NCBI GenBank assembly: GCA_963711705.1
Contig: CAVQFM010000016.1
Location: forward strand, 1-64,000
Direction of reading: 5' to 3'
DNA length: 64,000 nucleotides
From: RYN-230 sp963711705
Lineage (GTDB): Bacteria; Actinomycetota; Actinomycetes; Streptosporangiales; Streptosporangiaceae
Part shown: in pieces, positions 53,808-62,770 of the stretch
Numbering within the stretch: position 1 is the stretch's first letter
Layout of the letters: every line of letters starts with the position of its first letter
Notes under the pieces: generated by a model
The model's database searches: none
What the model saw: the letters and a program-made list of their open reading frames with translations, nothing else
What the model was told of the DNA's origin: nothing
Translations under genes and position numbers: made by a program

Positions 53808-55283
53808 GTGGTAACCCCCGACGGCCGGCTGACGGACGACGTAGACCCCACCGACCGGCCTCCCCGGGACGCATGTGGTGTGTTCGGCGTGTGGTCGCCC
53901 GGGGAGGAAGTCGCCAAGCTGGCCTATTTCGGCCTGTACGCGCTCCAGCACCGCGGCCAGGAGTCAGCGGGCATCGCGGTGAGCGACGGCGACCGCATCG
54001 TCGTCTACAAGGACATGGGCCTGGTGGCCCAGGTGTTCGACGAGTCCGCGCTGTCCACGCTGCGCGGCCATATCGCGGTCGGGCACTGCCGCTACTCGAC
54101 CAGCGGCTCGTCGGTGTGGCAGAACGCCCAGCCCACGTTCCGGTCCACCCCGGTGGCCAGCCTGGCCCTGGGGCACAACGGGAACCTGATCAACACGCTG
54201 GAACTCGCGGCCATCGCCAGCGGCGGCGGCGGGGCAAGCGGCCCGGCCGGGCCGGGCCAGCGGGCCACCTCGGACACGGACGTGCTCACCGCGCTGTTCG
54301 CCGACCCGCGGATGGCCAGCGTCGAGGAGAGCGCGCTGGCCACGCTGCCGCTGGTACGCGGCGCGTACTCGCTCGTGTTCATGGACGAGCAGACCCTGTA
54401 CGCGGCCCGCGACCCGCAGGGATTCCGCCCGCTGGTGCTGGGCCGGCTGGCCCGCGGCTGGGTGGTCGCCAGCGAGACGGCCGCCCTGGACATCGTGGGC
54501 GCCTCGGTGGTCCGCGAGGTCGAGCCGGGCGAGCTGATCACCATCGACGAGCGCGGGGTCAGGTCGCGGCGGTTCGCCCGGCCGCACCCGGCGGGCTGCC
54601 TGTTCGAGTACGTCTACCTGGCCCGGCCGGACACGGCCATCGCCGGGCGCAGCGTGCAGGCGACCCGGGTCCAGGTCGGCCGGATGCTGGCCGCCGAGCA
54701 CCCGGTGGACGCCGACCTGGTCATCCCGGTGCCCGAGTCGGGCACCCCGGCGGCCATCGGCTACGCGCAGGCCAGCGGCATCCCGTACGGGCAGGGGCTG
54801 GTCAAGAACTCCTACGTGGGCCGGACGTTCATCGAGCCCAGCCAGACCATCCGGGAGCGTGGCATCCGGCTCAAGCTGAACCCGCTGCGGGACGTGATCG
54901 CGGGCCAGCGCGTCGTGGTGGTGGACGACTCGATCGTCCGCGGCAACACCCAGCGGGCGATCGTGGCCATGCTGCGTGAGGCGGGCGCGGCCAAGGTGCA
55001 CGTGCGCATCTCCAGCCCGCCGGTGGCGTGGCCGTGCTTTTACGGGATCGACTTCGCCACCCGGGCCGAGCTCATCGCGGGCAGCCTGTCGGTCGAGGAG
55101 ATCCGGGACTCGATCGGCGCCGACTCGCTCGGCTTCATCTCGCTGGCCGGGCTGACCGAGGCGACCACACTGCCCGCCGGGCAGCTGTGCCGGGCCTGCT
55201 TCGACGGCCAGTACCCGATCCCGGTGGCCGCGGCGGAGCGGGGCAAGCACCTGCTGGAAGCGGCGCCGACGGTCGCGCCATGA
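53808..55283 (+). CDS. purF: Amidophosphoribosyltransferase PurF
   Basis: First committed enzyme of purine synthesis (PRPP + Gln to phosphoribosylamine), 491 residues. A 22-residue propeptide precedes the catalytic Cys in RDACGVFGVWSPGEE, and removal of the propeptide activates the glutaminase. AYFGLYALQHRGQESAGIAV is the Ntn-hydrolase signature. The PRPP loop is VVVVDDSIVRGNT, and Cys residues near the C-terminus (AWPCFYGID, GQLCRACFDG) suggest the iron-sulphur type. GTG start. The stop overlaps purM (ATGA). Confidence 0.96.
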   Translation: MVTPDGRLTDDVDPTDRPPRDACGVFGVWSPGEEVAKLAYFGLYALQHRGQESAGIAVSDGDRIVVYKDMGLVAQVFDESALSTLRGHIAVGHCRYSTSGSSVWQNAQPTFRSTPVASLALGHNGNLINTLELAAIASGGGGASGPAGPGQRATSDTDVLTALFADPRMASVEESALATLPLVRGAYSLVFMDEQTLYAARDPQGFRPLVLGRLARGWVVASETAALDIVGASVVREVEPGELITIDERGVRSRRFARPHPAGCLFEYVYLARPDTAIAGRSVQATRVQVGRMLAAEHPVDADLVIPVPESGTPAAIGYAQASGIPYGQGLVKNSYVGRTFIEPSQTIRERGIRLKLNPLRDVIAGQRVVVVDDSIVRGNTQRAIVAMLREAGAAKVHVRISSPPVAWPCFYGIDFATRAELIAGSLSVEEIRDSIGADSLGFISLAGLTEATTLPAGQLCRACFDGQYPIPVAAAERGKHLLEAAPTVAP

Positions 55284-56404
55284 CCAGCAGCTACCGGGAC
55301 GCGGGCGTGGACGTCGCCGCGGGGGAGCGGGCGGTGGACCTGATGCGGGCGTCGATCGCCCGGACCGGCGGCCCCGAGGTGATCGGCGGCGTCGGCGGGT
55401 TCGCCGGGCTGTTCGACGCGGCCCGGCTGACCACGCTGCGCCGCCCGCTGCTGGCCACCTCCACCGACGGCGTGGGCACCAAGGTGGTGCTGGCCAGCCG
55501 TCTCGGCGTGTACGACACGATCGGCATCGACCTGGTCGGCATGGTCGTGGACGACCTGGTGGTGTGCGGCGCGGAGCCGCTGTTCATGACCGACTACATG
55601 GTGTTCGGCGTGCTGCGGCCGGAACGGGCCGCGGCCATCCTGGCCGGGGTGGCCGAGGGCTGCGTGCAGGCCGGGTGCGCGCTGATCGGCGGTGAGACGG
55701 CTGAGCACCCGGGTCACTTCGGCCCGGACGACTTCGACCTGGCCGGCGCGGCCACCGGCGTGGTAGACCACGCCGACCTGCTGGGCGCGCACCGCGTCGA
55801 GGCCGGCGACGTGGTCCTCGCGCTCGGCTCCTCGGGGCTGCACAGCAACGGGTTCTCGCTGGTCCGGCAGGTGCTGGACCGGGCCGGGCTGGACCTGGAC
55901 GCCGAGTACCCGGAGATCGGCGGCCCACTGGGCCCGGCACTGCTGACCCCGACCCGGATCTACGCCCGGGACTGCCTGGCGCTGGCCGCGGAGTGCGATG
56001 TCCACGCGTTCGCGCACGTCACCGGGGGCGGGCTGGCCGCGAACCTGGCCCGGGTACTGCCGGCCGGGCTGGATGCCCGGCTGGACCGGGGCAGCTGGGC
56101 GCCGCCCGCCGTGTTCGGCCTGCTCGCCGGGCGGGGCGGGGTGCCCGCCGAGGAGATGGAGCGGGTGTTCAACATGGGCGTCGGCATGGTGGCCGTGCTG
56201 GGCCACGCCGACGCCGACCGGGCTCTCGGCATGCTGGCCAGCCGGAGTGTCCCGGCGTGGGTGATGGGCGAGATCGGGCCCGGCGCTGGCACTGCCCGGC
56301 TGGACCGGGCGGCACGTGCGCTAGGCAGTGGCGCGAACCGTCCGTTAAGCAGCGGCTGGCTCAGCCGGTGGTGGCGGGCAGCAGGCCGCGGAGCTCAGCC
56401 GTGA
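55280..56404 (+). CDS. purM: Phosphoribosylformylglycinamidine cyclo-ligase PurM
   Basis: AIR synthetase (step 5 of purine synthesis), 374 residues. YRDAGVDVAAGERAVDLM, LLATSTDGVGTKVVLASRLG, GIDLVGMVVDDLVVCGAEPL, LIGGETAEHPGHF and AHVTGGGLAANLARVLP are all diagnostic. The C-terminus is extended and Trp/Arg-rich (SSGWLSRWWRAAGRG). It is translationally coupled to purF and converges on the DUF3073 gene, the standard actinobacterial arrangement. Confidence 0.96.
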   Translation: MTSSYRDAGVDVAAGERAVDLMRASIARTGGPEVIGGVGGFAGLFDAARLTTLRRPLLATSTDGVGTKVVLASRLGVYDTIGIDLVGMVVDDLVVCGAEPLFMTDYMVFGVLRPERAAAILAGVAEGCVQAGCALIGGETAEHPGHFGPDDFDLAGAATGVVDHADLLGAHRVEAGDVVLALGSSGLHSNGFSLVRQVLDRAGLDLDAEYPEIGGPLGPALLTPTRIYARDCLALAAECDVHAFAHVTGGGLAANLARVLPAGLDARLDRGSWAPPAVFGLLAGRGGVPAEEMERVFNMGVGMVAVLGHADADRALGMLASRSVPAWVMGEIGPGAGTARLDRAARALGSGANRPLSSGWLSRWWRAAGRGAQP

Positions 56405-56415
56405 GCTCCGCCGGA

Positions 56416-56616
56416 TCAGCTGCGGTCCTCGTCCTCGTCGTCTTCGTCGTCCGCGTACCGCCCGGCGAGGTCTGCGTAGGGGTCGCCGTCCGCATCCTCA
56501 TCGTCTCTGTTCACACCCAGCTCAGTCCGCAGCCGGTCAAGGTCCGTGCCGCCGCTGTTGTACTTCAGCTGGCGTGCCACCTTTACCTGCTTGGCCTTGG
56601 CTCGGCCGCGCCCCAT
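56416..56616 (-). CDS. DUF3073 small protein
   Basis: ATG 56616 gives a 66-residue protein: MGRGRAKAKQVKVARQLKYN at the start, then DLDRLRTELG and a very acidic tail (DDEDADGDP, YADDEDDEDEDRS). The bipartite basic/acidic composition and position beside purM are diagnostic of DUF3073, which is conserved across actinobacteria. Function unknown; RNA or ribosome binding is suggested only by the basic N-terminus. Confidence 0.92.
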   Translation of the reverse strand: MGRGRAKAKQVKVARQLKYNSGGTDLDRLRTELGVNRDDEDADGDPYADLAGRYADDEDDEDEDRS

Positions 56617-56856
56617 TGGCTCGACCCCCTCGAAATGCGGGGCCTGTCTCGGGCCCCTGCTCCCTGCGCTGATGACTTGAGGCTTTACGCAGGCCAAACG
56701 GCCCGTCGCCGCTCCACCGCTTGAAGCGCGACGTGCTTTCCAGCCTGCGTACAGTTCCAACCGTACCTGCTTTGCGCCGTAAGCGCCTCAGCAGGATACG
56801 AGCAGGCCGCCTTGACCGGGACGAATTACGGCCAGGTGGCGGCCCGGCGGTAAGCC

Positions 56857-57966
56857 CTACCCGCCCAGCCAGATCCCGCGCAGCCTGCCTACCTCGGACA
56901 TCCGGCGCTCGGCCAGCCGGTCGGCGGCCACCGCGGGCGGCACTCCATCGGTGTCAGCGAGCCGGAAGATCTGCCGGGTCGTGGTGAAGATCTCAGCCGC
57001 CCGGGCCTGGGCCCGCTCGAAGTTGAAGCCGGCCAGCTCGTCGGCGACCTGGATCACGCCGCCCGCGTTCACCACGTAGTCCGGGGCGTACAGGACGCCC
57101 CGGTCGGCCAGCAGCTTCTCGATCCCGGGATGGCCCAGCTGGTTGTTGGCGCCGCCGCAGACGATCCGGGCCCGCAGCACGGGCACGCTGTCGTCGTTCA
57201 GCGTGCCCCCCAGCGCGCACGGTGCGAGCACGTCCAGCTGCTGGGCGATGAGCTCGCGCTGGCCCGCTGCCACCTGCACGCCGGGATGCGTGCTGACCAC
57301 CCGCTCGACGGCGTCCGGGTTCACGTCGCAGATGACGACCGACGCCCCGGCCTCGACCAGATGGCTGACCAGGCGCCGGCCGACCTTGCCCACGCCCTCG
57401 ACGCCGACCACCCGGCCCTCCAGGCTGGCGTCACCCCAGGCGTGCTCGGCTGCCGCCCGCATGCCCTGGAACACGCCGAACGCGGTGAGCACGGAGGAGT
57501 CGCCCGCGCCGCCGTTCGGCACCGTGCGCCCGGTGACGTGCCGCGACTCCCGGCCGATGATGTCCATGTCCTCGCTGTAGGTGCCGATGTCACACGCGGT
57601 GATGTAGCGCCCGTTCAGCGACTCGACGAACCGGCCGTACGCGCGGAGCAGCGCCTCGGACTTGCGGGTGGCCGGGTCGCCGATGATGACGGCCTTCCCG
57701 CCGCCGTGATCCAGTCCGGCCAGCGCGTTCTTGTAGGCCATGGCGCGGGACAGGTTGAGCACGTCGGCCAGGGCGCTGTCCTCGTCCGGATAGGGGTAGA
57801 ACCGCGTCCCGCCCAGGCCCGGGCCGAGCGCGGTGGAGTAGATGGCGATGATGGCCCGCAGGCCGCTGTGCGGGTCCTGGCAGAAGACGACCTGCTCGTG
57901 GCCGTGCTGGTGATCAGGGCTGGCAGCCGGGCTGCCCGGGTGCGGGCTGGCGAACACGCTGGTCAC
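56857..57966 (-). CDS. vdh: Valine dehydrogenase (Glu/Leu/Phe/Val dehydrogenase family)
   Basis: A 369-residue NAD-dependent amino acid dehydrogenase: LGPGLGGTRFYPYPDEDSAL and the catalytic KNALAGLDHGGGKAVIIGDP, then CDIGTYSEDMDIIGRESRHV and the Rossmann GVEGVGKVGRRLVSHL. The family reversibly deaminates Val, Leu or Ile to 2-oxo acids. In streptomycetes the orthologue next to bldC is valine dehydrogenase, which feeds acyl-CoA precursors. GTG 57966. With the bkd complex at 44.6-48.2 kb it gives the first two steps of valine breakdown. Confidence 0.93.
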   Translation of the reverse strand: MTSVFASPHPGSPAASPDHQHGHEQVVFCQDPHSGLRAIIAIYSTALGPGLGGTRFYPYPDEDSALADVLNLSRAMAYKNALAGLDHGGGKAVIIGDPATRKSEALLRAYGRFVESLNGRYITACDIGTYSEDMDIIGRESRHVTGRTVPNGGAGDSSVLTAFGVFQGMRAAAEHAWGDASLEGRVVGVEGVGKVGRRLVSHLVEAGASVVICDVNPDAVERVVSTHPGVQVAAGQRELIAQQLDVLAPCALGGTLNDDSVPVLRARIVCGGANNQLGHPGIEKLLADRGVLYAPDYVVNAGGVIQVADELAGFNFERAQARAAEIFTTTRQIFRLADTDGVPPAVAADRLAERRMSEVGRLRGIWLGG

Positions 57967-58142
57967 TGTGGTGGCTACCTCTCCGGGTCCGGTGTGGGAC
58001 GGAGGCCTGGCTCTCGGCCAGACGGGTTGGCCCAGGGGTGGGGGCCGGCCCCGGCTCAGAGACTATCTCCCCGGTGATGCGGTGACGATCTCGTTATCCG
58101 CTGGACATGTACCGCTGCGGCCCGGCGTGCCACGATGCGATC

Positions 58143-59138
58143 GTGCGACCCTACGTGGCATATCTGCGCGTCTATGAGCCACTCTCCGCGTTCGGCGAGG
58201 CCGAGGGCGGGCGCTGGGCTGACTACGCGGCGTCCACCCAGCGGCCGCGCCGCTCAGCGGCGCTGGACGCCGAGCAGGCCGAGGCGCTGGGCCGGGCGAT
58301 CGCCTGCCCACCGGTGGCTGCCCCGGAGCAGGAGAGCGGGCATGCCTACGTCCGCTGGGCCGACGGGGTCACCTACATCTGCCCGTGGCAGACCCGGCTG
58401 CGGTCCTGGCTGGCGCTGACCCGGCTGCGGTCCACCGCCCGGCCGCTGGTGACCACCGCGTTCGCTGAGGGCCAGGCCGACACGGCGTTGCGCGACTTCG
58501 CCCAGTGGCAGGGCCAGGCCTCCTCGCTGCGGGTGTTCATCCAGGCCTGCACCTGGTCGGTGCCGGCCGCCTGGTTCGTGCCGTTCGCCCCCGAGGAGCG
58601 GTGGCTGGTGCTGGGCGGCGCGGATCCCGGGGCCGGCGGCCCGGCCGAGCTGGCCCGGGCCACCCGGACGCTGAGCTATGCGACGGCCATGCCGCAGGCC
58701 CGGCGGCGGATCGCCCGGGCGCTGAACGCGGTGTGCGGCGGGGGAGACGCGTTAAGTGGTCCGCCTGGGCGGGCTGGTGGCGGGCGGCTGGGCGCCGGCC
58801 AGCAGGACGCGCCCCGCGACCTGCCGTACGGGGGCGGGACGGGCAGCGGCCCGGGGGCCGCGGATACCGGGGTGCTCGGCCCGTGGCCCGCGGCAGCCGA
58901 GATCGCACAGGTCGGGCGGTGGCTGGAGGAGTTCCATCCGCATTCGGTCGTGGAACTGGACTACGGCGGGCTGGTGCACCTGCTCGACGATGACTCGCTG
59001 CGGGCTGACCAGTCGGTCGCGGAGGTGTCGGCGGCCATCAGCGCTTGCCGGAAAGGCCAGCAGGAACTGGCGATCGCGCTATACCAGCGGCTGCGTATCC
59101 GGTGGCAAGCACTTGAGTCACTCGAAGCCGCCAACTGA
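58143..59138 (+). CDS. Conserved actinobacterial protein upstream of bldC
   Basis: GTG 58143 gives VRPYVAYLRVYEPLSAFGEA, the usual start of this family; an upstream ATG at 58107 is less likely. It has 331 residues, is soluble and Trp/Arg-rich, with YVRWADGVTYICPWQTRLRSW near 70-90, FVPFAPEERWLVLG near 145 and a C-terminal EFHPHSVVELDYGGLVHLLDD. A low-complexity Gly/Pro segment sits near 205-245. It is conserved beside bldC and vdh in streptomycetes, but I know of no function. Confidence 0.82.
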   Translation: MRPYVAYLRVYEPLSAFGEAEGGRWADYAASTQRPRRSAALDAEQAEALGRAIACPPVAAPEQESGHAYVRWADGVTYICPWQTRLRSWLALTRLRSTARPLVTTAFAEGQADTALRDFAQWQGQASSLRVFIQACTWSVPAAWFVPFAPEERWLVLGGADPGAGGPAELARATRTLSYATAMPQARRRIARALNAVCGGGDALSGPPGRAGGGRLGAGQQDAPRDLPYGGGTGSGPGAADTGVLGPWPAAAEIAQVGRWLEEFHPHSVVELDYGGLVHLLDDDSLRADQSVAEVSAAISACRKGQQELAIALYQRLRIRWQALESLEAAN

Positions 59139-59395
59139 GTAGCAGCGGACGGCTTTCCAGTTTCGCCCGTTGCGACGATACGTTTCGTTGGAGTCACGCA
59201 TCGTGACGCACATTACTGGAGCAATCGGGCGGTCGGTCACAGAATCTTTGCTCCTGGTGGTCGATTTGTTACCGCTGGTGATGGCAATATGGTCTCAGTG
59301 GGCGATATGGGACATCCACGGCAGGCTCCGCACGGAGCCAGGCAAAGCAACAACGCAGGATCGCAGGAACTGGTCCAAGAGGAGAGGCCGTAGAC

Positions 59396-59599
59396 ATGTC
59401 TGCACGTACACCCGAGGCGGAACCGCTGCTGACCCCGGCGGAGGTCGCGACAATGTTCCGGGTTGACCCGAAGACGGTGACCCGGTGGGCGAAGGCCGGG
59501 AAGCTCACGTCCATCCGCACCCTCGGTGGGCACCGCCGGTACCGGGAGACTGAGGTCCGCGCACTGCTGGCGGGTATCCCGCAGCCGCGTTCGGAGTAG
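59396..59599 (+). CDS. bldC: Developmental regulator BldC (MerR-like)
   Basis: A 67-residue winged helix-turn-helix made only of a MerR-type DNA-binding domain: LLTPAEVATMFRVDPKTVTR, WAKAGKLTSIRTLGGHRRY, then RETEVRALLAGI. It is nearly identical in form to streptomycete BldC, which binds head-to-tail on direct repeats and holds back development until vegetative growth is complete. AGAGGAGAGG lies 8 nt before the ATG, and the 257-bp upstream region is free of genes, consistent with a long regulated leader. Confidence 0.96.
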   Translation: MSARTPEAEPLLTPAEVATMFRVDPKTVTRWAKAGKLTSIRTLGGHRRYRETEVRALLAGIPQPRSE

Positions 59600-60057
59600 C
59601 TGAAGCAGGAAAGCCACCCACGAAACCGGCCAGCCCGGGCGGAGTGCCGCTCCGGAGACGGCCAGGCCAGCGCCCCGCAGTCGCGGGAAACCGGCCGCAG
59701 AAGTACATCGCACCACATGCAGTACTGAAGGGGGGCCGGCCCTGGCGGATGCCGGGCCGAGTCGAACGGCGATCGCGCAGGCCGTTCGGGGGGCCAGGTA
59801 ACTGCCGGGGTCGACCTTAGGCCGGGCTCCAGGCGGGATTCTCCCCCCGCGGGGGACACTAGCTAGCCCAGCTGGGGCATCAGCTCGCCCAGGCGGAGCG
59901 CGGCCCCACCACTACGCCCGACCAGACGATTTGCGGCGGGATGTATCAGGGCAGGCAGCCGGCCCCTCTCTGCTAGCAGACACCTGACACGCAAGGGCGC
60001 GCGGGAATACCCGCGGGTCGCCGTGCCGTGGTAGCTGGTTCGGGGGTGGCGGTCGCA
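59600..60057. other. Gene-free region between bldC and the CHAT module
   Basis: About 450 bases without a convincing gene. CCCCCGCGGGGG at 59844-59855 is a self-complementary 12-mer, and several GC-rich inverted segments near 59625-59690 could end bldC transcription. The promoter of the Trypco1/CHAT pair must lie in the second half; no clear boxes are seen. Confidence 0.4.
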
Positions 60058-60393
60058 ATGAAGCGCCTGGTCGATTTCCCGCTGGAACACGGCGGCAGCG
60101 TTCTCGTCGAGGTCGACGAGGCATCCGCCGGGCCGGTCGTGCGCGGCCTGGGGAAGGACCGCCTGACCGTAGCGGAGCGAACCGACAAGACATTTGAAGA
60201 GGCCACCGCCACCGTTGTGCCCGCCGCCAGTGGCCTGCTGTCCCGTCTTCGGGCCGCCCACGATCCGGCCGATGAGATCAGCATCGAGTTCGGCGTGCAG
60301 CTGAGCGCGCAGACCGGGGCGTTCATCGCATCGGCCGCCGTGGAGGCGAACTTCAAGGTCTCCATGACGTGGCGACACGGCACGGGGACCTAA
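60058..60393 (+). CDS. CU044_2847/Trypco1-type protein
   Basis: ATG 60058 (MKRLVDFPLEHGGSVLVEVD) gives 111 residues; GTG starts exist to 60028. The N-terminal beta-strand pair with a 'V-L-V-E-V-D' strand, the helix AERTDKTFEEATATVVPAA and the C-terminal ISIEFGVQLSAQTGAFIASA and VEANFKVSMTW match the CU044_2847 family, also called trypsin-co-occurring domain 1. These small proteins accompany trypsin-like, CHAT or caspase-like effectors in bacterial conflict loci and are thought to regulate or be cut by them. The CHAT gene starts 13 bp downstream, so they form an operon. Confidence 0.82.
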   Translation: MKRLVDFPLEHGGSVLVEVDEASAGPVVRGLGKDRLTVAERTDKTFEEATATVVPAASGLLSRLRAAHDPADEISIEFGVQLSAQTGAFIASAAVEANFKVSMTWRHGTGT

Positions 60394-60406
60394 GGGGGCG
60401 GGCACC

Positions 60407-62741
60407 GTGCGGAGGCTTCTCGATTTTGATGTCGTCATCGATTCCCGCGATGGCGGCTATCGCACCCGGGTGGTCGACTCCCCGGCCGGGGAGGCAGGTA
60501 CCGACTTTGCTCTCCCGTTCTCCGACAAGGATCTGAGGATCCTCATTCTCGAGGTCGTGGGGTCGATCGGCCGCGTGCGCCGGCACGTGCGGCGGATCGA
60601 CTCGCCGGACCGGCTGTTGCTGGAGAACTTCGGTAACCAGTTGTTCCAGGCCGCCTTCTCCGGACCGGTCGGTGAGTGCCTGGGACGCAGCCGGATAGCC
60701 GCGGAGAGCAAGGATGCCGGGCTGCGGATCCGGTTGCGGCTCCCGCCGCCGCTGGTGGACATTCCGTGGGAGTACCTGTACGACGAGGAACACGGGTTCC
60801 TCGGCCTGGACCCGGACACCGCGCTGGTGCGCTACCCGGAACTGCCCACCGCGGTAAAGCCCTTCCCGATCAGCCCGCCGCTGCGGATCCTGGCGATGAT
60901 CTCCGCTCCCAGCGACCTTCCCGAACTGGACGTCGAAGACGAGTGGGACAAGCTCAACAGCACGCTGAGCGAGCTGGCCGGCGCCGGGATGGTGCAGGTG
61001 GACCGGCTGGAGAACGGGACCCTGTCGTCGCTGCGACGGCAGCTCACGGTGGAGAAGTATCACGTGCTGCACTTCATCGGGCACGGCGGCTTCGATGAGC
61101 AGGGCCAGGATGGGGCGCTCGCCCTGGAGTCCGCCGAGGGGAAGACCCGGCTGGTGACCGGTCGCAGTCTCGGCATGATGATCCACCACCGCACGCTGCG
61201 CCTGGCGGTGCTCAACGCCTGCGAAGGTGGCCGCAACACGCAGGATGATCCATTCGGCGGGGTGGCCCAGGGGCTGGTGCGGCAGAGCATCCCGGCTGTC
61301 ATCGCCATGCAGTTCGAGATCTCCGACCCGGCCGCCCTCGTGTTCAGCCAGTCTTTCTACCAGGGCATCGCCGACGGCCTGCCGATCGACGTGGCCACGG
61401 TCGAAGCCCGGCGAGCGATATTCGCGGACGGGAACGAGATCGAATGGGCCACGCCGGTCCTCTATTTGCGCTCACCGGACGGCCGCGTCTTCAACCGAGG
61501 GCTGAGTCCAAAGGCAAAACAGCGCGAAGCGGAGCAGCGGGAAGCGGAGCAGCGCGTAGCCGAGCAGCGGGAAACCGAGCAGCGGGAAACCGAGCAGCGG
61601 GAAACCGAGCAGCGGGAAGCCGAGCAGCGGGAAACCGAACGGCGCGAAGCCGAAGCAGCGCGAAGCCGAGCAGCGGGAAACCGAGCAGCGGGAAACCGAG
61701 CAGCGGGAAACCGAACGGCGCGAAGCCGAGCAGCGGGAAACCGAGCAGCGGGAAACCGAGCAGCGGGAAACCGAACGGCGGGAAACCGAACAGCGGGAAA
61801 CCGAGCAGCGGGAAACCGAACGGCGCGAAGCCGAGCAGCGGGAAACCGAACAGCGGGAAACCGAACGGCGCGAAGCCGAGCGGCGCGAAGCCGAGCAGCG
61901 GGAAACCGAACGGCGGGAAACCGAACGGCGCGAAGCCGAACAGCGCACCGCCGAAGAACTGAAAGCCAGGCAAGCCGCAGCCGCGCAGTGGCCCCCTGCC
62001 CCGGTGGTCGGCCCTATCGTGCTGATCGTTCCGCTGCTGGCCCTGGCCGTGAAGCTGCTCGGCCCCAGCCAGCAGCTCGGCACGACCTGGCCGGTGGTTA
62101 TCCTCTGCGCCGCTGTCCTCGGATGCGCCGCCGTCGCGGCCGAGTCCGGGCGACGGAAAACTCCTGGGTGGACGGCCGCACTGGAATTCGTCTTTGCCTG
62201 GCTAGGTATTTATGCAATATACAAGCTAAACATTGGCCACATTCATCACATATCGTCGCGGTACGTGCCAGCGCTGACCATCCTGGCCGGAGCGGGCGCG
62301 ATCGTGAGTGCCGCCCTGTGGGTGCGCGCGCTGGCCAGGTCGGCTGCTGAGCGACGGGCTGGGACGAAGCGTACCGTGCATCCGCTCCTGCCGGTCTTCC
62401 TGGGCTGCCTGGCGGCCGGATTCTGTGCCGCCGCAATCGGCTACGCCGGGCAGCGCTATACCGACGTTGAAGCTCTGGCCAATATTGGCCCAAAGTTTTC
62501 TGCCATCGGCGGAGTATTTATCTTGGCTGCTCTTCTGGTGAGCCTGCTGGCGCCGCTGCTCGCGGTGGCTCGCGGCGGCAGGGACCATCTGCGGACAGCG
62601 AGTCCCGGTGACGGGCGACCCGCGAGGTTGCTGGTCGGCCCTCCCTGGAACGCACCCAGGTGTTTAGACGACTGGACAACGGCCGCCATTAACTGGCCGC
62701 CCGCCCTCGGCGGGCCGCCGGTCCGGCTAGTCTCGGGCTAG
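60407..62741 (+). CDS. CHAT protease with EQRET-repeat stalk and membrane domain (one-base frameshift)
   Basis: GTG 60407 behind AAGGGGGCG. Residues 1-370 hold a helical/beta N-terminal part and a CHAT (caspase-like) protease domain: VLHFIGHGGFDEQG with catalytic His226, and LAVLNACEGGRNTQ with catalytic Cys272. From 61517 the gene is 29 units of 15 bp (E-Q/R-R-E-T/A) with one extra A at 61653-61654. Without that base the frame runs through the repeats (residues 371-515), then ELKARQAAAAQWPPAPVVG and about six membrane helices (IVLIVPLLALAVKLL is the first) to the stop at 62741, 777 residues in all. As written, the frame shifts to SRAAGN-type repeats and ends at 62350. The stalk is probably a charged single alpha-helix holding the protease off the membrane. 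Confidence 0.8.
61517..61952 (+). repeat. 29 x 15-bp coding tandem repeat plus one base
   Basis: Units of the type GAGCAGCGGGAAACC (variants GAACGGCGC, GAAGCC) fill 436 bases, exactly 29 x 15 + 1. The odd base is an A in CCGAAGCAGCG at 61651-61661, where all other units have CCGAGCAGCG. The unit has no stop codon in any of six frames, so long spurious frames appear on both strands. Confidence 0.92.
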
Positions 62742-62770
62742 TCGCGATCCCCCCCGATCAGGAGTCTGGC

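Noticed and set aside
59844..59855. GC palindrome as terminator
   Set aside because: CCCCCGCGGGGG has no loop and no T-tract and is far from bldC. It may be chance in a GC-rich genome.
61517..61952. CRISPR array
   Set aside because: Units are contiguous 15-bp repeats with no spacers, inside a coding frame.
61472..62083. Minus-strand repetitive protein (PLLGFP repeats)
   Set aside because: It arises only because the 15-bp coding repeat of the CHAT gene has no stop in any frame. There is no ribosome-binding site or domain.
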